Positions 48,800 to 59,454 of a stretch of DNA of 64,000 nucleotides are shown in pieces; within the stretch, counting starts at the first letter, position 1; each line of letters begins with the position of its first letter. The stretch is from contig NC_080569.1 of the NCBI RefSeq assembly GCF_030253575.1, positions 8,065,501 to 8,129,500 of the forward strand. The letters are read 5' to 3'. The DNA comes from Rhododendron vialii. Taxonomy: Eukaryota; Streptophyta; Magnoliopsida; Ericales; Ericaceae. Below the pieces are notes generated by a model. The model saw only the letters and a list, made by a program, of their open reading frames with translations, ran no database searches and was not told where the DNA came from. A program made the translations under genes and the position numbers.

Positions 48800-49240
48800 G
48801 TCAACTGATTAAATGGCTTCCTCCTGTGATAGGCCCTATGAAACTCAACACAGATGGATGCTACATCGAAGCAACGGTAAAGCTGGCTTCAATGGATCAT
48901 TCAGGATTCGAGCCTGGGAATGGATACTAGGCTACTATGGGAGACTCACAACTCACAAGCAACTGGAGACTTGAAACCGAACTTTGGAGCATTTATAGAG
49001 GACTCACCGTCATCTTTGGAAAAGGCATGACGAATGCTTTCATCGAAGCAGATTCATTGGAAGCAGTGAATTTAATCAAGGAGGAATCGAATCAAACCCA
49101 CCCTCATTGAACTCTACCATCTACCAGCAGGAAAAAGAAAGTGCGGATCATTTGGTGAGGCTGGGAGCGGAACAATTGGAAGAATTTGTGGAGTGTGAGG
49201 AGTCACCTCATTCTGTTTTTGTTCTCTTCCGAAGCACCAA
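48800..49240 (+). pseudogene. Relic of a retroelement RNase H (RVT_3-type) domain
   Basis: Conceptual reading gives WLPPVIGPMKLNTDGC, then after a frameshift SNGKAGFNGSFRI, a stop, then LETELWSIYRGLTVIFGKG and FIEADSLEAVNLIKEE. These match the RNase H-like domain found at the end of plant non-LTR retroelements and in related host proteins (TDG with later E and D acidic residues). At least two frameshifts or stops rule out function. Confidence 0.7.
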
Positions 49241-50748
49241 AACTAAAAATATAAATTAACGGCTGCAACAAAATTTGTCCTTGCCATTTACTCTTAACGG
49301 CGTTTTGTAGCAAAAAATTTGCCCTTCCCTTGTACTCTTAACGGATGCTACAAAATTTGCCCTTTCAATTTAACGGATGGCGTTTTAAAGGTATTTCTAA
49401 AAAGGGATTTGTGTTCTGAAAAGATAAGAAAAGGGAATGATGTAAAAGCAGCTTCTTTTTTGGCTTGGGTGAAGGGAAAAGAAGGCAATGAATCTAATGT
49501 TTGACTAAAAATCCATTTTACTGCTTAAATGGGTAGTAGTAGGGAATAATGACATTTGACATGGGGTATCACAACTGTAAGCAGAGGCCAGAGATCCTCA
49601 TTCACTATCAACCTCGAGAATTTAGGACATTTCTCCGGGAACCCTCTAGTGCACACCTGCACTACAGGAGTGTAGTGCGCAATGCGAGCCGTCTAAAAGC
49701 ATTTTTAATGGTCTAGATATGGTAAAATTATCTTACATGTAAGATAAGTCTGTAGCTGTGGCCTGTAGGATCTACCAAGTCTATATATTCTCTAGCATGA
49801 GGTAATGGCTTCAGCAAAATAATCTGTGAACCAAGTCCAATCATGTAAGTAATTTGGTGGCTCAATGACTAATTTCCTGAAAACCAGTTAGCACATTACT
49901 TCCAAGTTGAGTTGATAGAGACTCGATGTCTAGACAAATCCCTTTTATAGTTTTGCATCATCACATTCCGACATACAGAAAAACATTGGAACTTACTTTC
50001 AAAGCAATGTTTCCCCAGAATTCCAGTAAATTAAACTGATATCTATGTCAAACAAACATTTTCCCGACCATTCCCATTTCTATCACCGATTTCCAGATTA
50101 TCCAAAACGACCCTGATTAAAAAGCAAACGATACGCCAATGTTTGACATAAATATGAGACTGCAACACATCCTAAATTCCTCAACTCTCAACCCTTCTCG
50201 TCATCCAGAATTCTTCCCTAAAACTTCTGTGTTATTCAATCCCTACTGGACCACAAAACACCATTACTCTAGTGCTGAAAATTTCCAAATTCTCAGTCCG
50301 AAAATTCTCATAACCTCATTATCCTCCACATTTGGCAGGGGAAAAAACTTGGTGAAATACTCTATTTCAGTTCATCTTTTAAATGTGAAAAGAGTTACTA
50401 TAACCGACACAATCACTTTTTACCCTACAAGTCATGAACTGCTAAATGTGTTGAAGCCACGGCGACCAAATAACTAAATCATTGAAAGTGTTAAGATGAG
50501 AAAAGAACGATTACATGTTGTCATGGTTTCTTCTATGAATATACATAAACTGCACTACCATGAAAGTTTACATTGTCTCAACAACACTTGTTAGGAAAGC
50601 CTAAAACTTAACATTATTACACAACTCAAAAGCATCTTAAAGGCAGACAAAGTAACAACAATTTTGTGCCTTTGTGCATACATGAAGAAACACATACATA
50701 TTTCTTTACAAAGATTATACTCCACTGAACATCAAGTGTACCTCTGTA
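49241..50748. other. Intergenic, convergent with OCTOPUS-like gene
   Basis: 49635-49795 holds a small repeat with TAGTGCGCAATGCGAGCCGT and AAAGCATTTTTAATGGTCTA, related to sequence at 18040-18110 and 32800-32880. The part near 50480-50748 is likely the 3' UTR of the minus-strand gene. Confidence 0.5.
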
Positions 50749-52449
50749 TCAGTCCAACCGAAACATACTCCTTGTACTAATAGAATCTGAGTTCCTTAAC
50801 CTGCTTCTTCCAGATTTCTTCCTATGACTCCATGACGGTGTCAAATGAAACCGCAACAACCCATTCTCCAAGTTGCTTGGAGAATACATCGTGGCATTCC
50901 GGTTTCGCTCCACACCAGAATCTTCTCTACTCTTTTTACCATAGTCTCTAGTCTCGGCAACACTCAACGAACGATGGTGATGGTATGAACCGATAGCTGT
51001 GTGCGAACTCCTATAGCTAACACTGCCACTCCGAACAAGCCTCCCGTTAGAATCCCCATTGACCATTGCTCCATTGGCCTCATCCCGATTAGAATCCCCA
51101 TCAGCCTCACCCCGAGTAGAATCCCCATTGATCACAACTCCATTAGCCTCCCCATTCTGCTTTTCCCCACAATCTCCCACCATTCGCCCGTTACCATCTC
51201 CTTCAACTTCACCACATTTCTCCTCTTGCCGCCTATGCATAAACCCCAAAATGCTCCACCCCTTTCGCCACTTCCCCGATTTCTTAAACCCATTTGGGTC
51301 ACCACAACCCCCAACAGAATCTCCACTCTTACAACCAGATTCAAACCCCTCCCTACGCTCATCGCCTCTACCATCTCCATCCGAAACAACAAACTTAATC
51401 GATCTCATCTCATCAACCTCCAACGCCACCGTCTTCTTAGACGAACTCTTCCCAGAGCTAGAACAATCAAAACTGTTATCCCTACGAAGCGAAGATGACG
51501 AATCAGAGCAGTAATCCCGGGTCTGAGCCGACCCACCCGAAGTCGTCTCATTCTCATTCACAATGGCATTCTCAATAACAGACAGCATAGGAGCGAGCCG
51601 CGGGATCGTCCTCGCAATCATATACCCGTCCCAAGAAGCCCTAGGCTCGTCCAAGGAAAACCTCGGATGATCATCCAAACTTATCCCGTTAGCATCCATT
51701 GAAAACCTAGGCTCGGCATCGCAAGATCTCCGTCTGCACGCGTAATCTGTAGCTTCTGACCGCTTCTCTTGCCTTTTCCAGGCATTTACCTTCTGACCAG
51801 GCAACAAATCACAAGTTTGCTTCTTTGTTGTCTGTTTTACCCTCCAGTTGCGTAACTTCTTGCCGAAAACGGAGGCGGCGACGAGGAAATTACCAGCTAT
51901 TATGTCCTTTAAATCCTTTCTATTGTGCTTACCGCTCTGCCATTCGTGTTCGATGTGCTCTTTCATGGTCTTCGTTTCTTCTTCCGTAGCTTCCTCGCCT
52001 TTGTCCTCATTACCGTTACCGTTTTCTCCCAACGGATCTTCAGAAACCCCAATGTTAATATTCTGTGCAGGTTCAGTTACTGAATCTGAGGCTGCGGAAA
52101 GCCCTAGGTTCTTGGATTCGACGTCGGGGCCTCTGTCGACGCCGTTCTCTTTGTCGTCGAGGCTGAAGAGGTGCCAGAGTGAGTTCTCCTTGCGGACTCT
52201 ATCGTCGCAGGACTTCCGCCGGGGCTCTAGGGAGGTTGAAGAGGCTGCTCCTCCGCGTTTGCCGGCGGCGTGGGATTTGCAGCGGCGGAGCTCCGGCTGG
52301 AAGGAAGTGGAGGCGGCATTGGCAGCGGAGGAGGGGGAAGGAGTGTCGAGGCCGGAGAGGCGGTCGCGGAGGCACAAGGCGCAGAAGCCGGTGACCGGTT
52401 CGGACGGGTGGCGGTGGCAGGTGGAGAGGCGGCGGGGTTTGGGAGTCAT
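50749..52449 (-). CDS. OCTOPUS-like (DUF740) membrane-associated protein
   Basis: Single uninterrupted frame of 566 residues from MTPKPRRLSTCHRHP; seven codons further upstream is another ATG, but MTPKPRR is the usual family start. The N-terminal Cys/His motif C11-H12-x-H14 ... C23-A-L-C26 in HPSEPVTGFCALCLRDRLSG is the DUF740 signature. The mid-region has LWHLFSLDDKEN and DIIAGNFLVAASVFGKKLRNW, and the C-terminus LLRFHLTPSWSHRKKSGRSR matches family ends. OCTOPUS itself is about 685 residues, so this may be a shorter OPS-like paralog. Known family role: polar plasma-membrane protein promoting phloem differentiation. An imperfect Asn/Gly/Asp/Glu-rich repeat lies at about residues 430-470 (51040-51160). 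Intronless, like relatives. Confidence 0.9.
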   Translation of the reverse strand: MTPKPRRLSTCHRHPSEPVTGFCALCLRDRLSGLDTPSPSSAANAASTSFQPELRRCKSHAAGKRGGAASSTSLEPRRKSCDDRVRKENSLWHLFSLDDKENGVDRGPDVESKNLGLSAASDSVTEPAQNINIGVSEDPLGENGNGNEDKGEEATEEETKTMKEHIEHEWQSGKHNRKDLKDIIAGNFLVAASVFGKKLRNWRVKQTTKKQTCDLLPGQKVNAWKRQEKRSEATDYACRRRSCDAEPRFSMDANGISLDDHPRFSLDEPRASWDGYMIARTIPRLAPMLSVIENAIVNENETTSGGSAQTRDYCSDSSSSLRRDNSFDCSSSGKSSSKKTVALEVDEMRSIKFVVSDGDGRGDERREGFESGCKSGDSVGGCGDPNGFKKSGKWRKGWSILGFMHRRQEEKCGEVEGDGNGRMVGDCGEKQNGEANGVVINGDSTRGEADGDSNRDEANGAMVNGDSNGRLVRSGSVSYRSSHTAIGSYHHHRSLSVAETRDYGKKSREDSGVERNRNATMYSPSNLENGLLRFHLTPSWSHRKKSGRSRLRNSDSISTRSMFRLD

Positions 52450-52521
52450 GGCCAGAGGTGCGCAGAGCACGCTCGGCTCATGTTAGTGTGAGGGAATGGG
52501 TGGGAGAGTGAAGACTGTGGG

Positions 52522-52553
<32 letters not shown>

Positions 52554-52700
52554 AATTTGTGGACGTTAGGGTTGCAACGGATGGACGGTGAGAGTGAAAC
52601 GGTCAACCAGAACACAGGATGAGGAGAATTGAAATTAATGGAGACTCTATTACGCTACTTCCAAGAAAACCCTTGATAAACCCTCTTCTTCCTTGGAAAA
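52450..52700 (-). promoter_or_regulatory. Leader of the OCTOPUS-like gene with (GA)n
   Basis: GA run at 52521-52548 (CT on the coding strand), typical of plant leaders. No unambiguous TATA element seen. Confidence 0.4.
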
Positions 52701-52710
52701 TTATTGAAAT

Positions 52711-52895
52711 GGGGGACCCTGCTGCTGGACAGCATTAGTGTTGGCACCATCCGAGCCGTCATGCTTGACAATAGATGGTTCAGATTTCACTTCAATTGCA
52801 CAGCTAATTTGAGCCGTTCATTGTTGAACATGAACGGCCCGAATGAGACTAACACACCCACTTTAGGGGACAACAGGGTCCCTACTATTTACTTT
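52711..52895. mobile_element. Imperfect foldback element with GGGACCCTG ends
   Basis: GGGGGACCCTGCTG at left against CAGGGTCCC at right; inner GAGCCGTCATGCTTGACAA and GAGCCGTTCATTGTTGAACA form palindromes. Likely non-autonomous. Confidence 0.45.
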
Positions 52896-53717
52896 CGGAA
52901 CTCCGCCACTTAATACTCAAAAAATCTTCTCCACCACTAAATGTGTAGCTTCCCGACACATGTGATAAAAAAAATGATTCATGTAGCATTATGTGATGGT
53001 GCTTCAAGAGGGCTGAGGGGATAGATAATAGGTATTCCGAAATAAAAAATAAGGGGATAAATAATCATTCATTTTTCTATCACCTAGACTCAAAAGGTCA
53101 AGTTTATACTCTATGTTTGTGTGAATAGTTTTTATATTCGACTCTTGTTGCATCCAAATACAAGGAGACAATTACTAATTGATGAGTCAAATCCTATAGA
53201 AGTTAAGACTTGACTTATATTAACCTATTTGTATAAGAGTGGAGTATAAGTAACACGTCCTGATTGTTTAACTTATTATTTATGGATCTCATATGATTCA
53301 TATCGATGTTTCATTATTATAACTCTTTGAATGGAGTAATTCTCAAATCCGTTGATGTCCAAAAAAAAAAATATTGTTTACGGATGTTAAAAGAAACTAG
53401 GTTAGGACTACCTATTCACACGCTCTGTATTTGTTAATATTTTAAATTTAATTCCGGACAAATGGAATATGCATCCAAACTAATTACGTGTTAATATCTT
53501 GATATTCTAAACAACGGCATCGATACCAATGACTTACTCCTATTTACATAGAATATGTTTTTTTTTTTTTTTCGCTTGATTTACGAACCGAGAGCATAGA
53601 AATTTGGACAGCACTCATAGCAAGATTGAGAATCCTAAGAATCGGCCCGTTGGCTCCCTAATCCAGCCGCCCAGCCCCCTGTATTTTTCTAGTGAAATTA
53701 TTACTAGTGTTTTTTTT

Positions 53718-53842
53718 AGGGATGGCAATCGTATCCGTCCAGTCTCGAATTCGTCCCATCCCGTCCCGAACGGGACGGGTTTTCCACTCCATTTTCAGGT
53801 CGGGGTCGGGATATGCAAAAACCCGCCCCGTTGCCATTCTTA
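53718..53842. mobile_element. Small hAT-derived repeat
   Basis: TAGGGATGGCAA at left and TTGCCATTCTTA at right are inverted; the interior GTCCCGAACGGGACGGG is GC-rich. TTTTTCTAGTGAAATTATT occurs on both sides (about 53683 and 53849). Confidence 0.55.
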
Positions 53843-54070
53843 AATTTTTTTCTAGTGAAATTATTCCTTTTCACATTTACTAATTTACTAAGAATTATTC
53901 TAAAATTAGCCCAAATGGATAGGATATTGTTCTAAAATTCGCCCGATTTACTAATAGTATATTGTCCCAAATTTTAGCTCTTTCCTCCCTCGCATAGGTA
54001 AGACATATTTTTCTGAAGTTTCGTACTTCAAAAATAACTCATCAAAGCAGTAATACATGTAAAGGGGTAA

Positions 54071-54194
54071 GGGAAATGATATTAGCACTTCAAAAATTGA
54101 TGCAGGCACTCCAAAATCAGTATAACTCCAAAGTCATTTTCCTTTATTTTTGGGAGTGTCTGCATCAATTTTTGGAGTGCCAATATCATTTCCC
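54071..54194. mobile_element. Mutator-type MITE, 124 bp
   Basis: GGGAAATGATATTAGCACTT / GGAGTGCCAATATCATTTCCC termini, and inner arms CAAAAATTGATGCAG / CTGCATCAATTTTTG. Exact 9-bp target duplication AAGGGGTAA (54062-54070 and 54195-54203). Confidence 0.9.
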
Positions 54195-55109
54195 AAGGGG
54201 TAATTGCTAGCCCGCTAGTTCGGTTGGTTAGTGGGGTTTACTTCTCATATAATTGATTGGAGTTCAACTCTTTAGGTCAAGTCGCAAAAAAAATATTTTA
54301 TTGTGAATTCTCTAGTCCTAGTGTGGATGACATGCATTTAATCAAATCTGAAAAGACATTAGTCGAAATACACGTAAGCTGACTCGAACACTTGTGACAA
54401 AAAACAAGAAGGGTTAACTGGTATTGGTATATTCCCATGAATCATGCTAAAGATTGCACAGCTTTGGGCACGGGGGCAAACAAAAAGGAAGGTGCATATG
54501 ATTAAAACACTTTCACAGTTTATGCCATGGCCCGTGACAACCGCCTCAATCTTTACTAACCCAGGAAACTCCCTCCTCAAACTAAAATGAGCAAAATGAA
54601 CGAATTAGGAATGGTGTTGTACAATGGTATGCGTAGCACGGATCTTGCATTCAATGACTCAGATCTCATCTCGACAATAAACGGCTCTCGATTGTTGGTT
54701 ACCGATATAAGATCTGAGTCATCGAATACACGATCCGACGGCTCAAAGGTGCGCAGCGTGAACCTGATGTCCAAAATGAACAAAGAACAGCAGTGCTGCA
54801 CTATTTTTTGGTTACCCGTTATGTTTTGAGAGAGAGATCCGCGGATCCTTTCAATCTGATGGCAGAGCTTCGTCGGCTCTTTCAATCTGATGTCGGAGCT
54901 TACTGAGTTTCGAGGGAGTTGGTTCTCCCATCTCTCATATTTTACACGTATGCCGTAGGGTATTTAAAAAATTAAGAGAAAAAAACCGAAATGGTCCATA
55001 TAGTTAAGTGTTTGTGTCAACTTGGTCATTGTAGTTGTAATTGACTCAATTTACATTCTGTACTTTCCATTTTGTTCTAATTTGGTCCAATTGCTAACTA
55101 CCGTTAGTC

Positions 55110-55320
55110 TGCTGTTAGTCCTTTTAAATAAAGACAAAAATAAGCCAATAAGTCAATTTTTTTGTCTTTATTTAAAAAAATTAGATTTCGATGGTAATTT
55201 TTTACTTTTTAGATTTCTCTCATCATGATGAAACAGTAATCTCTGAAAATTGACAAAAAACTAACAAATGTGAAAAAAAATTGAATAAGGACAAAAAAAA
55301 ATAAGCCACTTGGACATGGT
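55110..55320. mobile_element. Hairpin MITE, GACGAGAGGAATC family, nested
   Basis: AAATAAAGACAAAAATAAGCC / GGACAAAAAAAAATAAGCC ends and TTACTTTTTAGATTTCTCTC core, related to 27083-27349 and 60130-60390. Sits inside the 54976-56171 element. Confidence 0.5.
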
Positions 55321-55629
55321 TCTTTTGACTTTTGGACATGGTTCTTTATCATGTTGTGACTTTTGGATCATATTATGTTATGATTTTTGAACATGATTCT
55401 ATATGCATGTTCAGTACTATGCAGAAAAATAAGACATCTCAATATTTGTCCACAAGTTGAACAGGTAGATAATACCAGTGGTTATGTTGCCTCATGGCTG
55501 ATCATGAAATTGCTGAATTGGAGGGCAGCTTTTTGCAGAAAACTGTAACCAAATTTCTTCTCAGGTGCCTCCTTATCAATGAAAAATAGAAGAATGAGCT
55601 GTGTTTTGGTTCAAAAGTATATCAGGTAG

Positions 55630-55965
55630 GCCTGTGCAAAAAATCTGTCCACCCGTGGACCCGACCCGACCCGAAGGGTCTCGAGCGGGGTCAAACATGT
55701 GGTTCGGACGGGTACGGGTTCATTTTCTGTTAAAAATCATATTTCGGTTCGGGATCCGGGCTGGTATGTTTCTTACCTAATCCGATCAATTCATAAAGAT
55801 TAATTCAATTTTTGGTCGGACCCGACCTGACGTAAAGAATCGGGTTCGCGGACTATTCTTACCCCTTTTCAGTTCAGTTTGCGGGCCTAAAACATTTGTT
55901 ACGTCGGGGTCGGGTTCGGGGGGGGCAAACCCGACCCCTGCGACTCGTGCACATCCCTAATGTTA
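55630..55965. mobile_element. GC-rich hAT-type repeat nested in Mutator-like element
   Basis: AGGCCTGTGCAAAAAATC at left and GACTCGTGCACATCCCTA at right are inverted (TGTGCA/TGCACA), with CCCGACCCGACCCGAAGGG inside. Typical of small plant repeats with GTGCACATCCCTA ends. Confidence 0.5.
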
Positions 55966-56655
55966 GGGCAAGAGGGGAATGAGAGAATTACTGTTTTAAC
56001 CCCGAAAAAGGGGGCCATTTGATTTTGCTGTTAAAATGACTAACGACGGTTAATAATTGGACCAAGTTGAAACAAAATGAAAAGTACAGAGTGTAAATCG
56101 AGCCAATTACAACTACAGGGACCAAGTTGACACAAACACTTAATTACAGGGATCGTTTTAGTTTTTTTTCCAAAAATTAATTTGGGTGGAAATTGGTTTT
56201 TTGTCATTGGAGATGCTCCAACTCAACTCAAGTTTTACACAAATTTAATAAGTAAAAAAAAAAGGGGGTGCGGAGATGCTCTAGGATTCTAGGAAACTTT
56301 AATAATTGCCAGTCTATTTTTTCCGTGCACAAACACGATTTGAACATCCATATAACAAGGGAAGAGGGGTATCTCACACAGTGCCTCAAAAAATATTCTT
56401 TTTTCTCCAACCTCAACCATTCATCCTACACAATCTAATGGTTCAAAATTGTCTCTCTCACAAACTAACTTTTAGTGGCATTTTAATAAATATTCTGAAT
56501 TTGTAATGGCAAAATTAAGAGGAACAAAACAAAGCAGCTCCCCATCTCTCTCTCGATTCACGCACGCACACACACCCAGCTGACTCCTCTCCCTTCAAAT
56601 TTCAAAATTCAAACACACACCCTTGGCTCAACGAAGACGTCCCATTGCAAATACC

Positions 56656-56656
<1 letters not shown>

Positions 56657-56689
<33 letters not shown>
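56657..56689. repeat. (CT)n microsatellite in putative leader
   Basis: CT run just upstream of an ATG at 56765. Confidence 0.9.
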
Positions 56690-56691
<2 letters not shown>

Positions 56692-56764
56692 GCCGACCCA
56701 CCAATCTCACTGCTCTCTCACCACACCCACCCACCAAGCTCGATCGAGTTGTGTTACGGCTCGA

Positions 56765-58658
56765 ATGGCGGCGATTGGGTTCCTTCCCGGACTGTCCACA
56801 ACCGAGTCGAATCAACTCGCAATTGAAGGGCTACTTTCGTCTTGGTTCGAAAATCACAGCTGGTAGGTCAATAACAGTTTGCAGCAATTCGGGTGTGAAT
56901 CTAGGGTTTGATTAGAGTCCGATTTGTTGGTCTGGAGTAAAATAGTTCGAAGCTATTCGGGTGTGAATTTAGTGTTTAATTAGAGTCTGATTTGTTGGTC
57001 TGGGGTTGGATTTTGGTGTCAATAACAGTTCGCAGCAATATATGTGTCCATTAATGTGATTTTTTCTCTTCTTTTTTCCAGATACAAATGGCATACATAC
57101 AATCAGTGCAAGGAAGATTATTATAGACTAAACAAAAGGGTAAGGGTTTCGTGTTTTTTACCTTTAATTTCTTTATCGTTTGATCAATTTTAATTTTGTT
57201 GCTTGTGTGTTTTTTTTCCCCGATAACTAGGGGGTTCATTATGCCAATTTTTTGTTGTCATTAGGAGATGGGTTGTCTGATGCTTCATCAGTGTGAAGCT
57301 TCATCCAGAGTGATACTTCTTTTTCATAATCCATGCCTTCCTTTTATGGTGTCATTCAGCCTATGTGCGGTGAATGTCAATAATTATCAATATTTAGGTT
57401 CTTGAGATGTTTTGTATGTTTTTATAGGTTATACAGCCTTTGCTATATATATTTAGAAGCAGGGGAAAAAGATTCTACGTGTTGCTATGTTTAGGTTCTT
57501 GAGTTGTTATATACAGATGTGTGTGATTTTTTGTTGTTGTACCTCTTTACTTATATTCTATCCCAGGAAAACAAACATTCAAATTGATTTTTTCAAATGG
57601 TTTGCGCTTTTCTGGCTTCTCAGGCCAAATGGTGATCTCAGAAGTTCAAGTGCTTCTTTTGCGCACTTCAATTGGTGTTGGATAGGGGAACGTAATGCTG
57701 TGATTCGTAGTGATAAGGCTCCAACTAGGCCATGCCTTTGTTTTCCGTAAAATACGTTCCGAGCATTTGTAAAATTGTAGCATATTCGATGTTTAAGTTG
57801 TGTTCAAAGTATATAAGGAAAACAAAGAAGCAGCCTTGGCTAGGCTACAAAGGAGTAAATAAAAGGGTCATTAACGAAACGCATCCAAAGTCCTCTTGGA
57901 CTTGATTGGTTTTTGATGATGGTACTTTTGTAGTTATTAGGAAATGGGAAAGTGCAAATGGTAAGAGCAGGATTTTTTTTTTAGGGCTATAAGACTTTTG
58001 CAAGTAGTTATGTGAAGAGATCCGTGTTTAGCACTTTTAGTAAAAATTGGAAAATGCCCTTCAAGTTACAAAATTGCTGGAGGTAGTTATTTGCTTCATT
58101 AAGCCCAACTCAACATACTTCTTTATCTTTTCTGGAGGCGTAAAAGAAATTGGTACCAATTTCATTCCAAAAGGTGGATAAATGATTTAAATGGTGTAAC
58201 TGGTAGATAAGCAAATTGAGGATGTGCTGAACGCAAAAATTTACTCCACGGTCAAGTTTTGCTGGAGGTAGTTATTTGCTTCATTAAGCCCAACTCAACA
58301 TACTTCTTTATCTTTTCTAGAGGAGTAAAAGAAATTGGTACCAATTTCATTCCAAAAGGTGGATAAATGATTTAAATGGTGTAACTGGTGGATAAGCAAT
58401 GTGCTAAACGCAAAAATCTACTCCACGGTCAAGTTTTGAAGACGTGATCTCTAATTTTCCCCTTGGTAGCTTTGATTTGCCTCATTCAATTTTTAGTACC
58501 ACTTCCTACATAACTAATCAAGCATGAGATTTTTCAGTTTGTATTGAAAAAATGTTGATCCCCAATTTGCAGGCCTACGCCTCTTATATGAGAGGGAACT
58601 TTTTGTTTGAGCAAGATCAAAATAGGGACGTGGCATTAAAGAGTTTCAAGAATGCCAG
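56765..58658 (+). pseudogene. Broken gene-like assembly with an SRP68-like exon
   Basis: Three exon-like blocks keep plausible splice sites and one continuous phase: 56765-56862 (MAAIGFLPGLSTTESN...), 57082-57139 (YKWHTYNQCKEDYYRLNKR) and 58573-58658 (AYASYMRGNFLFEQDQNRD, then VALKSFKNAR). The codon created by joining blocks 1 and 2 is TGA. Block 3 closely resembles an internal exon of SRP68, the RNA-binding subunit of the cytosolic signal recognition particle that helps target proteins to the ER. Blocks 1 and 2 are not recognised, and the remainder of SRP68 is absent. Likely a gene fragment or chimeric relic. A real gene with a splice choice I cannot see is possible. Confidence 0.45.
58077..58435. 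repeat. Tandem direct repeat, ~183 bases
   Basis: GCTGGAGGTAGTTATTTGCT...CCACGGTCAAGTTTTG occurs twice in succession (from about 58077 and 58260). The second copy lacks a short piece (AAATTGAGGA) near its end. Confidence 0.92.
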
Positions 58659-59289
58659 GTACTTCCCAATCCCTATCATCTTACATTTGCTGCTTTATAA
58701 TGCGAAATGAGGCGACTGTGTATAAGTTATTTGAAAAGGACAATGGGAATGAAAACTAGATATCAGGTTAAACATTTTCTCTTTTAATTTACTGGCATAT
58801 CCTTTTGCATGTTTTGGGGGCTTCACCAAAATCTTTCTTCCACTTCTCAATTGGTTTTTTAGATTGCTGTTTAATTGGAAAATCTATCGAACTGAATTTT
58901 TCATAGATATATGTCCAAAATTCTATTCTGGTACCACAACATTAGGCCATACTTAAATAGAAGTAATGCTCTGCTTCCGTTGTTGGTTTTGTTACGATTC
59001 TTTTCACATGTTTTGTGACAATTTTTTCACATGTTTTCTCCGTTTCATGCTTATTTCGAAATGATTGGTTAGAGTTGGGAGAAGAACTGGACTTTGGGGA
59101 CGAAGACGACGCTCCATTTTGCTTTGCTACGTTTTTTGTTTTAAGCCCAATGCATTCTGGACACTTTTTCTATGAAATATTGTTGGGTTTGTAGCGTTCT
59201 ACATTTCGATGTCTTGCTTTTCAGTTCCATTTCTTTCTTCTCTTCTTTTCCATATGGTTTCTTTCTAAGACTTGTGCCTGTGTGGGGGT

Positions 59290-59454
59290 TGAAGCCATGC
59301 AAGAGAATCTAGCTAAGATGAAGCAGTTTGTGTTGAGCACGATCAGCCAATTACCTCAACAAGCAACTGAAGTGGTGGAAATGACTGAATTGGATAGCAG
59401 CTCCTGTGCTCCTTTGACACTAAGATTGCCCTGGAATCAATCCGTTTTGTGAAT
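59290..59454 (+). other. Coding-looking block, unrecognised
   Basis: The frame from VEAMQENLAKMKQFVLSTIS through QLPQQATEVVEMTELDSS to NQSVL and a TGA is open for 55 codons with coding-like composition, 630 bases after the SRP68-like exon. It is not SRP68 sequence that I recognise, and no strong acceptor precedes it. May be the last exon of the same relic. Confidence 0.35.

Larger units (their letters stand above)
52701..54966. other. Intergenic region with small elements
   Basis: No gene recognised. Includes a palindromic element (52711-52895), a hAT-derived repeat (53718-53842), a Mutator MITE (54071-54194) and an imperfect inverted repeat around 54640-54740 (GACTCAGATCTCATC / AAGATCTGAGTCATC). 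Confidence 0.5.
54976..56171. mobile_element. Mutator-like element, 1.2 kb, ~150-base inverted ends
   Basis: Left and right ends are inverted repeats for about 150 bases (for example TTAAGTGTTTGTGTCAACTTG at left against CAAGTTGACACAAACACTTAA at right, 20 shared positions at a time). Exact 9-bp target duplication AAAAATTAA (54967-54975 and 56172-56180). No transposase. The inside holds a GACGAGAGGAATC-type MITE (about 55110-55320) and GC-rich GGGTCGGGTTCGG sequence (about 55630-55965). Confidence 0.88.

Noticed and set aside
51001-52491. Several plus-strand frames of 70-212 codons
   Set aside because: Antisense shadows of the OCTOPUS-like coding sequence.
57487-57750. 87-codon frame between blocks of the SRP68 relic
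   Set aside because: No recognisable motif, and the reading frame does not join neighbouring blocks.
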